Source: an uncultured Chromatiaceae bacterium (GTDB lineage Bacteria; Pseudomonadota; Gammaproteobacteria; DRLM01). Taken from it: DNA of 40,333 nt. Below the pieces are notes generated by a model, which was given only the letters and a program-made list of their open reading frames with translations, searched no databases and was not told the origin of the DNA. Where the stretch lies: positions 1-40,333 of the forward strand of contig CALZJG010000066.1 of the NCBI GenBank assembly GCA_945787555.1, given 5' to 3'. Of the stretch, positions 31,646 through 40,333 are shown in pieces. Each line of letters begins with the position of its first letter. Positions within the stretch are counted from its first letter, which is position 1. Both the position numbers and the translations under genes were made by a program.

Positions 31646-32587
31646 ATGAGCCACGCCTCAGCCGCGCCCGATCGGCGCGATGTGTCCACGTTTCAGAATT
31701 TGATCCTGGCCTTGCAAGAGTACTGGGCCGCGCAGGGTTGCGTGATTCTGCAGCCTTACGACATGGAAATGGGCGCGGGCACGTTTCACCCGGCGACCTT
31801 TTTGCGCGCCATTGGTCCCGAGCCGTGGCGCGCCGCCTATGTGCAGCCCTCACGTCGGCCCACCGACGGGCGATACGGCGAGAACCCCAATCGCTTGCAG
31901 CATTATTATCAGTTCCAAGTGGTGCTCAAGCCCTCGCCGCTGGAGATCCAAGAGCTCTATCTTGGTTCGTTGAAAATGTTGGGGCTTGATCCCCTGGTGC
32001 ACGACATTCGTTTCGTGGAAGACAATTGGGAATCGCCCACCCTCGGCGCCTGGGGTTTGGGTTGGGAAGTGTGGCTAAACGGCATGGAAGTCACCCAGTT
32101 CACCTATTTCCAACAAGTGGGCGGACTCGATTGTTGGCCGGTCACCGGCGAGATCACCTACGGCCTGGAGCGCATCGCCATGTATCTGCAAGGCGTGGAA
32201 AGCGTTTACGACCTCACCTGGACCCACGGACCCCAGGGCAAAATCAGCTACGGCGATGTGTTTCATCAAAACGAGGTGGAGATGTCCACCTACAATTTCG
32301 AGCACGCCGACACTGAGTCCTTGTTCCACTGGTTCGACACCTGTGAGCAACAAAGCAATCGACTCATAGAAGCCGGCTTGCCGCTGCCCGCTTACGAAAT
32401 GGTGTTGAAGGCCTCGCATACCTTCAATTTGCTGGATGCCCGTCGCGCCATTTCGGTGACCGAGCGCCAGCGTTACATCTTGCGCGTGCGGGCTCTGGCG
32501 CGCGCCGTGGCCCAAGCCTATTACAACGCGCGCGAGGCGTTGGGGTTTCCCATGGCGTCAGAGCAGCAGGAGACGCCCCATGGTTGA
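31646..32587 (+). CDS. glyQ: Glycine-tRNA ligase alpha subunit
   Basis: GlyQ carries the class II catalytic core of the tetrameric bacterial glycyl-tRNA synthetase. The 313-residue protein shows the characteristic [60 protein letters not shown] and the later [20 protein letters not shown] lies upstream of the ATG at 31646. It overlaps glyS by eight bases, so subunits are made in step. Confidence 0.98.
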   Translation: MSHASAAPDRRDVSTFQNLILALQEYWAAQGCVILQPYDMEMGAGTFHPATFLRAIGPEPWRAAYVQPSRRPTDGRYGENPNRLQHYYQFQVVLKPSPLEIQELYLGSLKMLGLDPLVHDIRFVEDNWESPTLGAWGLGWEVWLNGMEVTQFTYFQQVGGLDCWPVTGEITYGLERIAMYLQGVESVYDLTWTHGPQGKISYGDVFHQNEVEMSTYNFEHADTESLFHWFDTCEQQSNRLIEAGLPLPAYEMVLKASHTFNLLDARRAISVTERQRYILRVRALARAVAQAYYNAREALGFPMASEQQETPHG

Positions 32588-34661
32588 GATGCGCGATTTG
32601 CTGGTAGAGATCGGCACCGAAGAATTGCCGCCCAAGGCGCTGCGCCGGCTGGCCCAGGCGTTCGCTGACGGCGTGGGCGCCGGCTTGGCCAAAGCGGCAT
32701 TGGCGCACGGCGAACTGCATCACTACGCGACGCCGCGCCGGTTGGCGGTATGGGTGCAGGGCGTGCCGATAGCGCAGGCCGATCGTATCGTCGAGCGGCG
32801 CGGCCCGGCGCTCACCGCCGCCTTTGATGACGAAGGCCGGCCCAGTAAAGCCGCGCAGGGTTTTGCACGCTCCTGTGGTGTGAGCGTCGATGAGTTGGAA
32901 AAACTCGAGACCGACAAAGGCGCCTGGTTAGTCTATCGCAGTCAGCAACAAGGCATGGCTACGCCGGCCTTGTTGCCCGACATTGTGCGCCAGTCATTGG
33001 CCGCCTTGCCTGTCCCTAAGCGCATGCGCTGGGGTGCGTTGCGCGAAGAGTTCGTGCGGCCGGTGCACTGGCTAGTGTTGCTGTTCGGGGATGAGGTCAT
33101 CGATTGCGAGATGTACGGGGTGCGTGCCGGGCGCGAGACACGCGGTCATCGCCATCTGCATGCGCAGCCCATTTATCTCTCTGCGCCGCAGGCCTATGCC
33201 CCCTTGTTGGAAAGCGAAGGCCATGTGTTGCCCGATTTTGCCGCGCGTAAGGAAGCGGTGCGCGGGCAAGTGATGGAAACGGCGGCGCGGTTGGGTGGTC
33301 GCGCGGTCATCGACGAGGCCTTGTTGGAAGAAGTCACCGCGCTGGTCGAGTGGCCGGTGGCGGTGGCGGGCGATTTCGAAAAGCGTTTTCTCGAGCTGCC
33401 GTCCGAGCCGTTGATTTCGACGATGAAGGGCAATCAGCGCTATTTTCACCTGGTGGACGCGGCGGGCAAGTTGCTGCCGCATTTCATCACGGTGGCCAAT
33501 ATCGAGAGTCGCGACGAGGCGCAAGTGCGCGCCGGCAATGAGCGTGTCATCCGTCCTCGTTTCAGCGATGCGGCGTTCTTTTGGGACAAAGATCGCAAGC
33601 AGAGCTTGGCCGCTCGCAGCGAGGCATTGAAGAGTGTGGTATTCCAGGCCAAGCTGGGCACGGTCTACGAGAAATCGGCGCGCAGCGCGGCGCTGGCCGC
33701 GGCTATCGCGACTGATTTGGGCGGTGATGCGCCCTTGGCGCAACGCGCCGCGCTGGTGGCGAAGTGCGATTTGCTGACCGATATGGTGGGCGAGTTTCCC
33801 GAGTTACAAGGCGTGATGGGGCGTTATTACGCTCTGGCGGAAGGTTTGCCGGCGGAATTTGCCGAGGCCTTGGACGAGCAGTATTTGCCGCGTTATGCCG
33901 GTGATCGCTTGCCCGTCACCATCGCCGGGCGCGCTTTGGCCATTGCCGATAAATTGGACACGTTGCTCGGTATCTTCGCCATCGATCAGGTGCCCAGCGG
34001 TGACAAGGATCCGTTCGCCTTGCGTCGCGCCGCCTTGGGCGTGTTGCGCATCATCATCGAATGCGCTTTGCCGCTGGATTTGGCAACATTACTGCAGCGC
34101 GGTGCCGAACATTTCGCCGCCGCGGTACCGGCGCGCGCTGTGGTGGGCAAGGTCTATGATTTCATGATGGAGCGCTTGCGCGCCTATTATAGCGAGGCCG
34201 GCATTCCCGCCGACGTGTTCGAGGCGGTTCTAGAGTGTCGCCCCACCCGACCGCATGACTTCGATATGCGGGTGCGTGGGGTGAGCGCGTTTCGTCTTCT
34301 GCCTGAGGCCGAGAGTCTGGCTGCCGCCAACAAACGCATCCGCAATATCCTCAAGCAAGCCAGCGAGCGTGGTGAGCCGGTGCCCGAGGCGATAGAGACG
34401 TCGCTGCTGAGCGAGGCGGCCGAGCGCCATCTTGCCGAGGCCATGAACGATTTGGCGGCGGATGTGAATGCGTTGTACGACGCCGGAGACTACACCGCCG
34501 CCTTGCAACGCCTGGCCGCCTTGCGTGCACCGGTGGATGCCTTCTTCGACAGCGTCATGGTGATGACCGAAGATGCGCGTTTGCGCGGCAATCGTTTGGC
34601 TTTGCTGGCGCGCCTGAACGGTTTGTTCCTGCGTGCGGCGGATTTCTCGCGTTTGCAGTAG
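32580..34661 (+). CDS. glyS: Glycine-tRNA ligase beta subunit
   Basis: GlyS provides the tRNA-recognition part of glycyl-tRNA synthetase. The 693-residue length is normal. Landmarks are the N-terminal [59 protein letters not shown], an HD-like region ([20 protein letters not shown]) and the C-terminal anticodon-binding DALR-type domain ([20 protein letters not shown]). GGAG lies before its ATG inside the end of glyQ. Confidence 0.98.
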   Translation: MVEMRDLLVEIGTEELPPKALRRLAQAFADGVGAGLAKAALAHGELHHYATPRRLAVWVQGVPIAQADRIVERRGPALTAAFDDEGRPSKAAQGFARSCGVSVDELEKLETDKGAWLVYRSQQQGMATPALLPDIVRQSLAALPVPKRMRWGALREEFVRPVHWLVLLFGDEVIDCEMYGVRAGRETRGHRHLHAQPIYLSAPQAYAPLLESEGHVLPDFAARKEAVRGQVMETAARLGGRAVIDEALLEEVTALVEWPVAVAGDFEKRFLELPSEPLISTMKGNQRYFHLVDAAGKLLPHFITVANIESRDEAQVRAGNERVIRPRFSDAAFFWDKDRKQSLAARSEALKSVVFQAKLGTVYEKSARSAALAAAIATDLGGDAPLAQRAALVAKCDLLTDMVGEFPELQGVMGRYYALAEGLPAEFAEALDEQYLPRYAGDRLPVTIAGRALAIADKLDTLLGIFAIDQVPSGDKDPFALRRAALGVLRIIIECALPLDLATLLQRGAEHFAAAVPARAVVGKVYDFMMERLRAYYSEAGIPADVFEAVLECRPTRPHDFDMRVRGVSAFRLLPEAESLAAANKRIRNILKQASERGEPVPEAIETSLLSEAAERHLAEAMNDLAADVNALYDAGDYTAALQRLAALRAPVDAFFDSVMVMTEDARLRGNRLALLARLNGLFLRAADFSRLQ

Positions 34662-34718
34662 GCGTGTGATGAGACGATTGATTGTTATCGATATGGCGAA
34701 GTTGACTTCAAGCTTCTT

Positions 34719-34758
34719 CCCCCACCCTACTTCTTCTCGTTACGGGAGAGAGTGGGGG
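34719..34758. repeat. C-rich intergenic hairpin element
   Basis: Between glyS and gmhB, CCCCCAC (34719-34725) faces GTGGGGG (34752-34758), with an inner TCTC...GAGA pair. It matches in style the CCCTCTCCCG...CGGGAGAGGG elements common in intergenic DNA of Xanthomonas-like and other gammaproteobacteria. It may serve as a transcript-end structure for glyQS; no T run follows. Confidence 0.55.
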
Positions 34759-34805
34759 TGCAACGTTTGTCTGTCTATCAGTAATTGGTCGTGCGGGTGG
34801 TGCCG

Positions 34806-35357
34806 ATGAAGCTCATCATCCTCGACCGCGACGGTGTCATCAACGAGGACTCCGACGACTACATCAAATCCCCTGAGGAGTGGGTCGCCATCCCCGGCAG
34901 TCCAGAAGCCATCGCACGCTTGAATCGCGCCGGTTATCGCGTGGTGGTCGCCAGTAATCAATCGGGCGTGGGGCGCGGCTTATTCGACATGGATATGTTG
35001 ATGCGCATCCACGACAAAATGCACCTTGCCATAGCTGCCGTGGGTGGCGAGGTCGAGGCGATCTTTTTCTGTCCGCATCGTCCTGAGGATCGCTGTGACT
35101 GCCGTAAACCCAAGCCTGGTTTGTTCGAGGATATCGCGGAGCGCCTACGCGTGGATGTGCGCGGCGTGCCGGCGGTTGGAGACAGTCGGCGTGACCTGCA
35201 AGCCGCGCAAGCGGTGGGGGCGCAACCGATACTGGTGCGCACTGGCAAGGGCGAGCGCACCCTGGCCAAGGGCGAGGGGCTGGAGGGTGTGCCGGTCTAT
35301 GATGATTTGGCCGCGGCGGTGGAGGCGCTGCTGTCGCAGCCGCGACCGCATGACTGA
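34806..35357 (+). CDS. gmhB: D-glycero-beta-D-manno-heptose-1,7-bisphosphate 7-phosphatase
   Basis: GmhB removes the 7-phosphate of heptose bisphosphate in LPS inner-core precursor synthesis. The 183-residue HAD-family protein has the nucleophile motif LDRDGVIN (D7, D9), motif II VASNQSGVGRG, the zinc-binding CPHRPEDRCDCRKPKPG loop typical of GmhB, and motif IV VGDSRRDL. The ATG at 34806 has GGGTGG upstream; an in-frame GTG at 34785 is less likely. It overlaps the acyltransferase gene by eight bases. Confidence 0.93.
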   Translation: MKLIILDRDGVINEDSDDYIKSPEEWVAIPGSPEAIARLNRAGYRVVVASNQSGVGRGLFDMDMLMRIHDKMHLAIAAVGGEVEAIFFCPHRPEDRCDCRKPKPGLFEDIAERLRVDVRGVPAVGDSRRDLQAAQAVGAQPILVRTGKGERTLAKGEGLEGVPVYDDLAAAVEALLSQPRPHD

Positions 35358-36114
35358 CGGCGCTGCACCGGTCGGTATGCGCGCCGATCCGCCGGGACAG
35401 GGATCGGCATGGCGCTCGCTTTTGTTCATGCTAGGCATGGCGATCTCCACGTTGATCTTCGCGCCGCTCAGTGTGCTCACCTATCCGTTGCCGTATCGGC
35501 GGCGTTATCGCTTCATCACGCAATGGACGCGCTTCAACCTCTGGTGGCTGGACCTCACCTGCGGCTTGCGTTATCACGTCGAAGGCTTGGAGCATGTGCC
35601 GACGGGGCCGGCGGTGATCCTCTCCAAGCATCAAAGCGCCTTCGAGACGCTGGCCTTTCAACGCATCTTTCCGCCGCAAGTGTGGTTGCTCAAGCGTGAG
35701 TTGCTGTGGGTGCCGTTCTTCGGCTGGGGCCTGGCGATGCTCGAACCCATCGCCATCGATCGCACGTCCGGGCGCAAGGCCTTGCAGCAATTGCTCAGCG
35801 ACGGCAAAGCGCGGTTGACGGATGGTCGTTGGATAGTGATCTTTCCCGAGGGCACACGGGTGGCGCCGGGCGCGCGCGGCCGCTATGCGCCCGGCGGCGC
35901 CATGCTGGCCGCGCACAGCGGATACCCGGTAGTGCCGGTGGCGCACAATGCCGGCGAGTACTGGCCGCGGCGTGGTTTCATCAAGCGCCCCGGCGTCATC
36001 CGTATCGTCATCGGCCCGGTGATCGCCACCCAGGGCCGCAAGGCGCAGGACATCAACGCCGAGGCCGAGGCGTGGATAGAAGCCGCCACCGCGCGCATCA
36101 CTACCCATATATAA
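35350..36114 (+). CDS. plsC: 1-acyl-sn-glycerol-3-phosphate acyltransferase (PlsC family)
   Basis: The 254-residue protein has an N-terminal membrane segment (LLFMLGMAISTLIFAPLSVL) and the acyltransferase motifs: SKHQSAFET (block I), RELLWVPFFGWGL, the substrate-binding FPEGTR (block III) and GYPVVPVAHN (block IV). It acylates lysophosphatidate with an acyl donor to make phosphatidate at the inner membrane. Block I is HX4E rather than the canonical HX4D, a variant I recall in a proteobacterial subgroup (KHQSAWET). It is translated from within the end of gmhB, as is common in proteobacteria. It may be a paralog rather than the essential PlsC. Confidence 0.88.
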   Translation: MTDGAAPVGMRADPPGQGSAWRSLLFMLGMAISTLIFAPLSVLTYPLPYRRRYRFITQWTRFNLWWLDLTCGLRYHVEGLEHVPTGPAVILSKHQSAFETLAFQRIFPPQVWLLKRELLWVPFFGWGLAMLEPIAIDRTSGRKALQQLLSDGKARLTDGRWIVIFPEGTRVAPGARGRYAPGGAMLAAHSGYPVVPVAHNAGEYWPRRGFIKRPGVIRIVIGPVIATQGRKAQDINAEAEAWIEAATARITTHI

Positions 36115-36136
36115 ACAGGGCCGCGCGCGGCCCTGT
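36115..36136. terminator. Perfect 22-bp GC palindrome, probable bidirectional hairpin
   Basis: The palindrome begins with ACAGGGCCGC and is perfectly self-complementary over 22 bases. It follows the plsC stop directly and lies 40 bases before the end of the convergent lipoprotein gene. No T run follows on either strand, so it is either a rho-independent-like hairpin of weak type or an mRNA-end stabiliser. Confidence 0.55.
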
Positions 36137-36175
36137 CATTGTGAGCTACGCAGGCAAATTCTTATCGACCCACCG

Positions 36176-37138
36176 TTACCATGGGCTCGTCGTGGTTTGA
36201 TCGGAGCTGGCGTCGCCATTGGTGTCGATGTCGATTTGATAAGTCGTATTGGAGAGCGCCGTCAAGGTCGCGCTGCCATTGGCGCCGGCGGCCACAAGCA
36301 CGCCCGAGGAAGCATGCTCGTCGCTGTCGAGTATACGCAGGGGCACCGGCGTAGAGATCGTCACGAAGCCCAGATCGGGATCGTAAAATCGTCCCGTCAT
36401 GCTAATTTCCTCGTAAGTAAAGTCTTGCACCACTGTTAGATTTAGATTGTCGATCCACGCCACTTTGCTAGTGCTGTTATCGCGTATCCTCAAATCCATG
36501 AACACACTGTCGCTGCTGTTCCCCGCAGCAATGATGACTTCTCCACCCAGGCTGAATGATTCCGCTCCCGAGGTCATGGTCAGCGCATTGAACGAAATCG
36601 TGGCGTCGATGATATCTTCCGTGATCGTGTTTAGCGTGCCGACGAAAGACGTAGTGCCGTTGAGAATTGCGCCTTCGTTGCAAAATCCCGTGAACGTAAA
36701 CGTGCCACTGAAAGCGCCGCCAGCCTCGTCATAGGAAATGCTAAAGCTGGCTGTGCCGCCGCACTCGCCGTCCTCGGAGTCGGTCCTGGCGACGGCATGA
36801 TAGGGGACCGCGGCGGTGCTGACGTCGCTATGTTCCAGTGCCGCGCGTAAAGCGTGATAGAGGGCGAGACTGCGCGGTGAACGCGGCCCGGTGGGCAAAC
36901 CCTGCAGGGAAGAGGCCGCGCCCCCGATGTTGAAGCCGGCCTGGGTGCCTTGATAGGCTCCCACCACCAGATCCTCGCCGTTCGCGAGGGTCACCGCGGC
37001 GGCGCTGGTATTGCCGGTGTAGCTGATGCCGCCGGTCAAGCCACCGCTGCTGCCGCCACCGCCGCCACAGGCGCTGAGCAGCATGATGAAGACGCTGTTG
37101 AGAGCTACAACACGCCAGGTATTGCACGGGTATGTCAT
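36176..37138 (-). CDS. Unknown lipoprotein with Gly/Ser linker (320 residues)
   Basis: A lipoprotein signal (VVALNSVFIMLLSAC) is followed by a flexible GGGGGSSGGLTGG linker. The rest is a beta-rich, Ser/Thr-rich domain (GTASFSISYDEAGGAFSGTF, TGFCNEGAILNGTTSFVGTL) ending in repeat-like ATLTALSNTTYQIDIDTNGD. Two cysteines (ECGG and FCNE) may form a disulfide. Such proteins are typically surface or outer-membrane-anchored. No family is recognised. Confidence 0.75.
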   Translation of the reverse strand: MTYPCNTWRVVALNSVFIMLLSACGGGGGSSGGLTGGISYTGNTSAAAVTLANGEDLVVGAYQGTQAGFNIGGAASSLQGLPTGPRSPRSLALYHALRAALEHSDVSTAAVPYHAVARTDSEDGECGGTASFSISYDEAGGAFSGTFTFTGFCNEGAILNGTTSFVGTLNTITEDIIDATISFNALTMTSGAESFSLGGEVIIAAGNSSDSVFMDLRIRDNSTSKVAWIDNLNLTVVQDFTYEEISMTGRFYDPDLGFVTISTPVPLRILDSDEHASSGVLVAAGANGSATLTALSNTTYQIDIDTNGDASSDQTTTSPW

Positions 37139-37316
37139 GGGGGATTTCCTCTTACGCCATCGTCAACTCGTTGATACTCACTATAAGATGTCTTTTGATA
37201 GGCGGCCACAGATGATGCTATCGTCACAGTACTGTGACGGCGCGCTTCTAGGAAACCTAAGGCGGCGTACAGAGTCAGACACGCTCAGTAACCCGCACAA
37301 CAAGAAAGATCGACAC

Positions 37317-38144
37317 ATGGAACAGTGGTTGAGCAATCCGATGGTGCAAGGCGGTGCGGCCCCTTTTGTGGTGGCCTTGCTGGCGGCATTGGTGCTGCGA
37401 CCCTTCGGCGGCGGGCGCTATTGCGGCATTGCGCTGGTGTTGGGCTTCATAACTACGGTTTATCTCGCCGGTCAATGGCAGTTCACGCCCTTGACCAGCA
37501 CGCGCAAGATCATCGTGTTGGGGCTCATCGCGATGGGTGTGGGCTTGTTGTTGGATGTGCTGCCGGCGCTACGTCGTTATGCTCCCATCCCTTTGGTCGT
37601 TGCCGGCGCGGCGGCGGTGTTGTGGGTGATTTGGCCGGTGCTGGGGCGTCGTGATGGCCAGGACTTCTTCCTGTTGGCGGGTGGTGCGACGATCTACGGC
37701 GCCTTATGTGTGATGGCTTATACGACCTTGAGCGAGCGACCTCGCAGCGCCGCTTCGGCGGCCATCGCCGCCGGCGCCGGCACCGGCGGCGCAGCCTTGT
37801 TCGGCGCTTCGGCCTTATTGGGATTGTTCGGACTGTCCTTGGCGGCCGCGGCGGGTGCGTTGTGGTTGTTGGCCACGGCGGGGCAGTTGCGTCGCATGGG
37901 CGCGGTGGCCATGCTGCCCGTGGGCATGCTGAGCGCAGCGATAGGCGTGGCCGCTCACGTCTATGCTAAAGTGCCGTGGTATAGCCTGGCTGTATTGGCG
38001 GTGGTGCCGCTGTTGGCGCGTATCCCTTTGTCGACGAACACGCCACCATGGTTGCGTGGCATGATTTGGGTAGCGGTCACGATGATCGCCGCCCTAGTGG
38101 CCGTGGCGTTGACGTGGAATGTCGCCGGTGCGCCATTGCTATGA
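37317..38144 (+). CDS. Unknown polytopic membrane protein (275 residues)
   Basis: Around eight or nine hydrophobic segments rich in Ala, Gly, Leu and Val cover most of the protein, with basic or polar residues between (TSTRKI, LRRYA, GRRDGQD). No catalytic motif is visible. The ATG at 37317 has GAAAGA upstream and gives a short amphipathic N-terminus (MEQWLSNPMVQGGAAPFVV). It ends 43 bases before the YceI gene on the same strand. Confidence 0.75.
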   Translation: MEQWLSNPMVQGGAAPFVVALLAALVLRPFGGGRYCGIALVLGFITTVYLAGQWQFTPLTSTRKIIVLGLIAMGVGLLLDVLPALRRYAPIPLVVAGAAAVLWVIWPVLGRRDGQDFFLLAGGATIYGALCVMAYTTLSERPRSAASAAIAAGAGTGGAALFGASALLGLFGLSLAAAAGALWLLATAGQLRRMGAVAMLPVGMLSAAIGVAAHVYAKVPWYSLAVLAVVPLLARIPLSTNTPPWLRGMIWVAVTMIAALVAVALTWNVAGAPLL

Positions 38145-38187
38145 AGTGAAGACCAAGTCCTTAGTTCACGATAACAGGAGGTTCATC

Positions 38188-38760
38188 ATGCGCAAGTTTG
38201 TATTCGCTTTGATCATCGGTGTGTTGCCCTACACCGCGTCGGCAGCTGAGAATTTCACTATCGACCCAGATCACACTTTCCCTAATTTTCGTATCAGCCA
38301 TCTTGGCTTCTCAACCATGCACGGGCGCTTCGGCGCGACCCAGGGTAGCTTCACCGTCGATCGTGACAACAACACCGGCTCGGTGGAGGTGGTGATCGAT
38401 GCGGCATCGGTGAATACCGGTCATAAAAAGCGTGATGATCATTTGCGCTCACCCGATTTTCTCAATGCGGTGGAATTCCCCGAGATCACTTACAAATCCA
38501 CCAAGGTCAGGATCAACCCCGACGACACTGCGACGGTAGAAGGCAATCTCACCATCGTCGGCGTGACCCAGCCGGTGACGTTGGATGTGAAGAGCATGAA
38601 CTGCGGCATCCATCCCATGGATCCTAAAAAAGAGAAGTTCGTATGCGGTTTCGACGCCGAAACCAAGATCAAGCGGTCCGACTTCGGGGTGAAGTTCGCG
38701 TTGCCGGCGATAGGCGATGACATGCACCTCTTCCTCGAGGTGGAGGGAATACGCAATTGA
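38188..38760 (+). CDS. YceI-family periplasmic lipid-binding protein
   Basis: The 190-residue protein has a signal peptide (RKFVFALIIGVLPYTASA) and the YceI lipocalin-like barrel: NFTIDPDHTFPNFRISHLGF, FGATQGSFTVDRDNNTGSVE, KKRDDHLRSPDFLNAVEFPE, LTIVGVTQPVTLDVKSMNC and IKRSDFGVKFALPAIGDDMH. Family members bind long polyisoprenoids or amphiphiles. An excellent AGGAGG precedes the ATG at 38188. Two cysteines (MNCGIH and FVCGFD) may form a disulfide. Confidence 0.93.
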   Translation: MRKFVFALIIGVLPYTASAAENFTIDPDHTFPNFRISHLGFSTMHGRFGATQGSFTVDRDNNTGSVEVVIDAASVNTGHKKRDDHLRSPDFLNAVEFPEITYKSTKVRINPDDTATVEGNLTIVGVTQPVTLDVKSMNCGIHPMDPKKEKFVCGFDAETKIKRSDFGVKFALPAIGDDMHLFLEVEGIRN

Positions 38761-38765
38761 GGGAT

Positions 38766-38806
38766 GGGGGCTAGGAGCTAGGGGCGAGCTGATGTTGCTA
38801 GCCCCC
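38766..38806. repeat. GGGGGCTA...TAGCCCCC intergenic repeat
   Basis: After the YceI gene, GGGGGCTA (38766-38773) faces TAGCCCCC (38799-38806) with direct CTAGG/GCTAGGGG units between. Such 'GGGGCTAGGAGCTAGGGG' tracts recur in intergenic regions of several gammaproteobacteria. It could end yceI transcription or be a dispersed repeat. Confidence 0.55.
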
Positions 38807-38952
38807 TCTCGTACGGGCGAGGCGCGCGCAACGAGCGCGGCGCAGTCGTTAGGCTGCGGGCGTATCAAGTTAGACGGCATTCGAGGGTCTGTACGATCCG
38901 GCTGCTTGCGCCCTCGGGAAAGAGAGTCTAGATCGAGCCAAAGGCTGTGTTC

Positions 38953-39750
38953 TTATTCACCTGCGCGTGCCGCCGCATTGGCCAGCGCCGCGAACTGTGC
39001 CAGGCTCAGCACTTCGGGGCGCAGGCCCGGATCGATGCCGACGGCGCTGATCTGTTCCGCCGTTAAATAAATTTTCAAGGCATTGCGCAAGGTTTTGCGG
39101 CGTTGACTGAAGGCGCGATTGACCAAGTCGGCGAATAATTTTCCATCATCCACTTGCACCGGCGCAGTGGTGTGCGGGGTGAGGCGCACCACGGCCGAGT
39201 CGACCTTGGGCGCGGGCTTGAAGGCGCCGGGGCCGACGAGGAACAACAGTTCAACTTGACAACGCCATTGCACCATCACGCTGAGGCGTCCGTAGGCGTC
39301 GCTATTCGGCGCAGCCGCCATGCGTTCGGCCACTTCCTTTTGCACCATCAAATGCATGTCGCGAACATAGGATGCATGATCGAGGGCATGAAACAACAGC
39401 GGGGTGGAGATGTTGTAGGGCAGGTTGCCCACTAGGCGCAGCGGCGCACCGAGTCGCTGCGATAGCGCAGTAAAATCGAACTTGAGTACATCGACGTTAT
39501 GCACGTGTAACTCGCCCACGCCCGCGCACTGGGCTTGTAAGTGCGGAATCACGTCACGATCGATTTCCACGACTTCCAAGTTGGCGCTGGCTTCCAACAG
39601 TGGGCGCGTCAGCGCACCCAGGCCGGGGCCGATTTCCACCAGTGCTTCGCCGGCTAGTGGCTTGATCGCGCGCAGGATGCGTGCGATGACGTTGGGGTCA
39701 TGCAGGAAATTTTGGCCGAAGCGCTTGCGGGCGCGATGGGTACTATTCAT
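38953..39750 (-). CDS. rsmA: 16S rRNA (adenine-1518/1519 N6,N6)-dimethyltransferase
   Basis: RsmA (KsgA) dimethylates two adjacent adenosines near the 3' end of 16S rRNA during small-subunit assembly. The 265-residue protein shows the N-terminal [18 protein letters not shown] motif [17 protein letters not shown], the acidic VVEIDRDVI, and catalytic motif [13 protein letters not shown]. Start at 39750 overlaps the pdxA stop by four bases, the usual gammaproteobacterial order. No apaG or apaH follows here. Confidence 0.97.
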   Translation of the reverse strand: MNSTHRARKRFGQNFLHDPNVIARILRAIKPLAGEALVEIGPGLGALTRPLLEASANLEVVEIDRDVIPHLQAQCAGVGELHVHNVDVLKFDFTALSQRLGAPLRLVGNLPYNISTPLLFHALDHASYVRDMHLMVQKEVAERMAAAPNSDAYGRLSVMVQWRCQVELLFLVGPGAFKPAPKVDSAVVRLTPHTTAPVQVDDGKLFADLVNRAFSQRRKTLRNALKIYLTAEQISAVGIDPGLRPEVLSLAQFAALANAAARAGE

Positions 39751-40333
39751 GGCTTGCGTGCCGCGATGTCGATGGCCAATTGCAGGGCCGCGGCGAGACT
39801 CCCGGCGTCGGCGCGGCCGCTGCCGGCTAGCTCCAGCGCCGTGCCGTGGTCGACCGAAGTGCGGATGATAGGTAAGCCCAGGGTGATGTTCACCGCTTTG
39901 CCAAAGCCTTTGTACTTTAACACCGGTAGACCTTGGTCGTGATACATGGCGAGTACCGCATCGGCTGCTTCGAGGTATTTGGGGATGAAGAGGGTGTCCG
40001 CCGGCAGTGGTCCGGTAAGTTGCATGCCGGCGTTGCGCAGCTGTTGTAACACCGGTTTGACAATGTCTTCATCTTCACGGCCGAGATGGCCGTCTTCACC
40101 GGCATGGGGATTCAAACCGCACACGACGATGCGCGGCGTGGCGATAGCGAAGCGCGTGCGTAGATCGTGGTGCAGAATGCGCAGCACGCTTTCCAACCGC
40201 GGCGCGGTGATGGCGTCGGCCACCTCGCGCAGTGGCACATGGGTAGTGGCTAACGCCACCCGTAAACCTTGCGTGAGCAGCATCATCACCACTTGCGGCG
40301 TATCCGTGAGATCAGCAAGAAATTCGGTATGAC
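39747..40333 (-). CDS. pdxA: 4-hydroxythreonine-4-phosphate dehydrogenase, C-terminal part (truncated by window edge)
   Basis: PdxA oxidises 4-phosphohydroxy-L-threonine in pyridoxal-phosphate synthesis. Only about 195 C-terminal codons are present; the frame is open to base 40333, where it reads [18 protein letters not shown], so the N-terminus lies outside the window. Metal-binding histidines are seen in [15 protein letters not shown] and [16 protein letters not shown], and the family ending [14 protein letters not shown] is present. An internal ATG would be a false start. Confidence 0.96.
   Translation of the reverse strand, partial: HTEFLADLTDTPQVVMMLLTQGLRVALATTHVPLREVADAITAPRLESVLRILHHDLRTRFAIATPRIVVCGLNPHAGEDGHLGREDEDIVKPVLQQLRNAGMQLTGPLPADTLFIPKYLEAADAVLAMYHDQGLPVLKYKGFGKAVNITLGLPIIRTSVDHGTALELAGSGRADAGSLAAALQLAIDIAARKP

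Noticed and set aside
1-40333. CRISPR arrays, tRNA or rRNA genes, insertion sequences, integrases
   Set aside because: No regularly spaced repeats, no T-loop/acceptor-stem patterns, no transposase or integrase motifs were found by reading.

Overview
This window looks like chromosomal DNA of a gammaproteobacterium of moderately high GC. The evidence is the gene content and order: glnA with ntrB/ntrC downstream, glyQ-glyS, gmhB next to a plsC-type acyltransferase, pdxA overlapping rsmA, trmL and lysA. There are no rRNA or tRNA genes, no CRISPR array, no transposase and no phage genes that I can recognise. Genes are tightly packed, often with 1-8 bp overlaps.

Layout. (1) 1-2670, minus strand: a possible gene fragment at the left edge, a six-Asp-box beta-propeller protein coupled to a MoaD/ThiS-like sulfur carrier, a small cysteine-containing unknown and a PAP2-like membrane protein. 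(2) 3030-5428: lysA, a class I methyltransferase and trmL. (3) 5566-10626: nitrogen regulation. glnA is followed by a terminator, a DUF4124 gene, ntrB and ntrC. I read a sigma-54 promoter and two NtrC sites upstream of glnA, and a third near-perfect NtrC site in front of ntrB. (4) 10634-11916: a PP-loop (MnmA/ThiI-like) protein overlapping a TusA-like sulfurtransferase. (5) 12020-29567: a divergent cluster of 13 genes, nearly all predicted to be exported. (6) 29583-31308: an unknown gene, a large palindrome and an outer-membrane beta-barrel. (7) 31646-36114: glyQS, gmhB and plsC. (8) 36176-40333: an unknown lipoprotein, an unknown membrane protein, a YceI protein, rsmA and the 3' part of pdxA.

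The most interesting part is the 12.0-29.6 kb cluster. The leftward arm (seven genes) encodes a single-CxxCH secreted protein resembling planctomycete-type DUF1588 proteins, a lipoprotein with two CxxCH sites and a LamG-like domain, a Tat-exported DUF1501-like protein, a small periplasmic protein, and three TPR proteins of which two are lipoproteins. The rightward arm (six genes) encodes a lipoprotein resembling the hydrazine-synthase-alpha-related family (beta-propeller repeats, two CxxCH), an SH3b plus beta-barrel protein, a second barrel, a TlpA-like thioredoxin, a DUF4266 lipoprotein and a DUF3570 barrel. Together they carry five CxxCH haem-binding motifs, a thiol-disulfide protein that could serve them, three candidate outer-membrane barrels and several scaffolding proteins. 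I infer one envelope-spanning redox or surface-assembly system of unknown substrate.

All family assignments come from reading the translated sequences and from memory of the families; no database search was run. Start codons were chosen by hand from ribosome-binding sites, signal peptides and overlaps.
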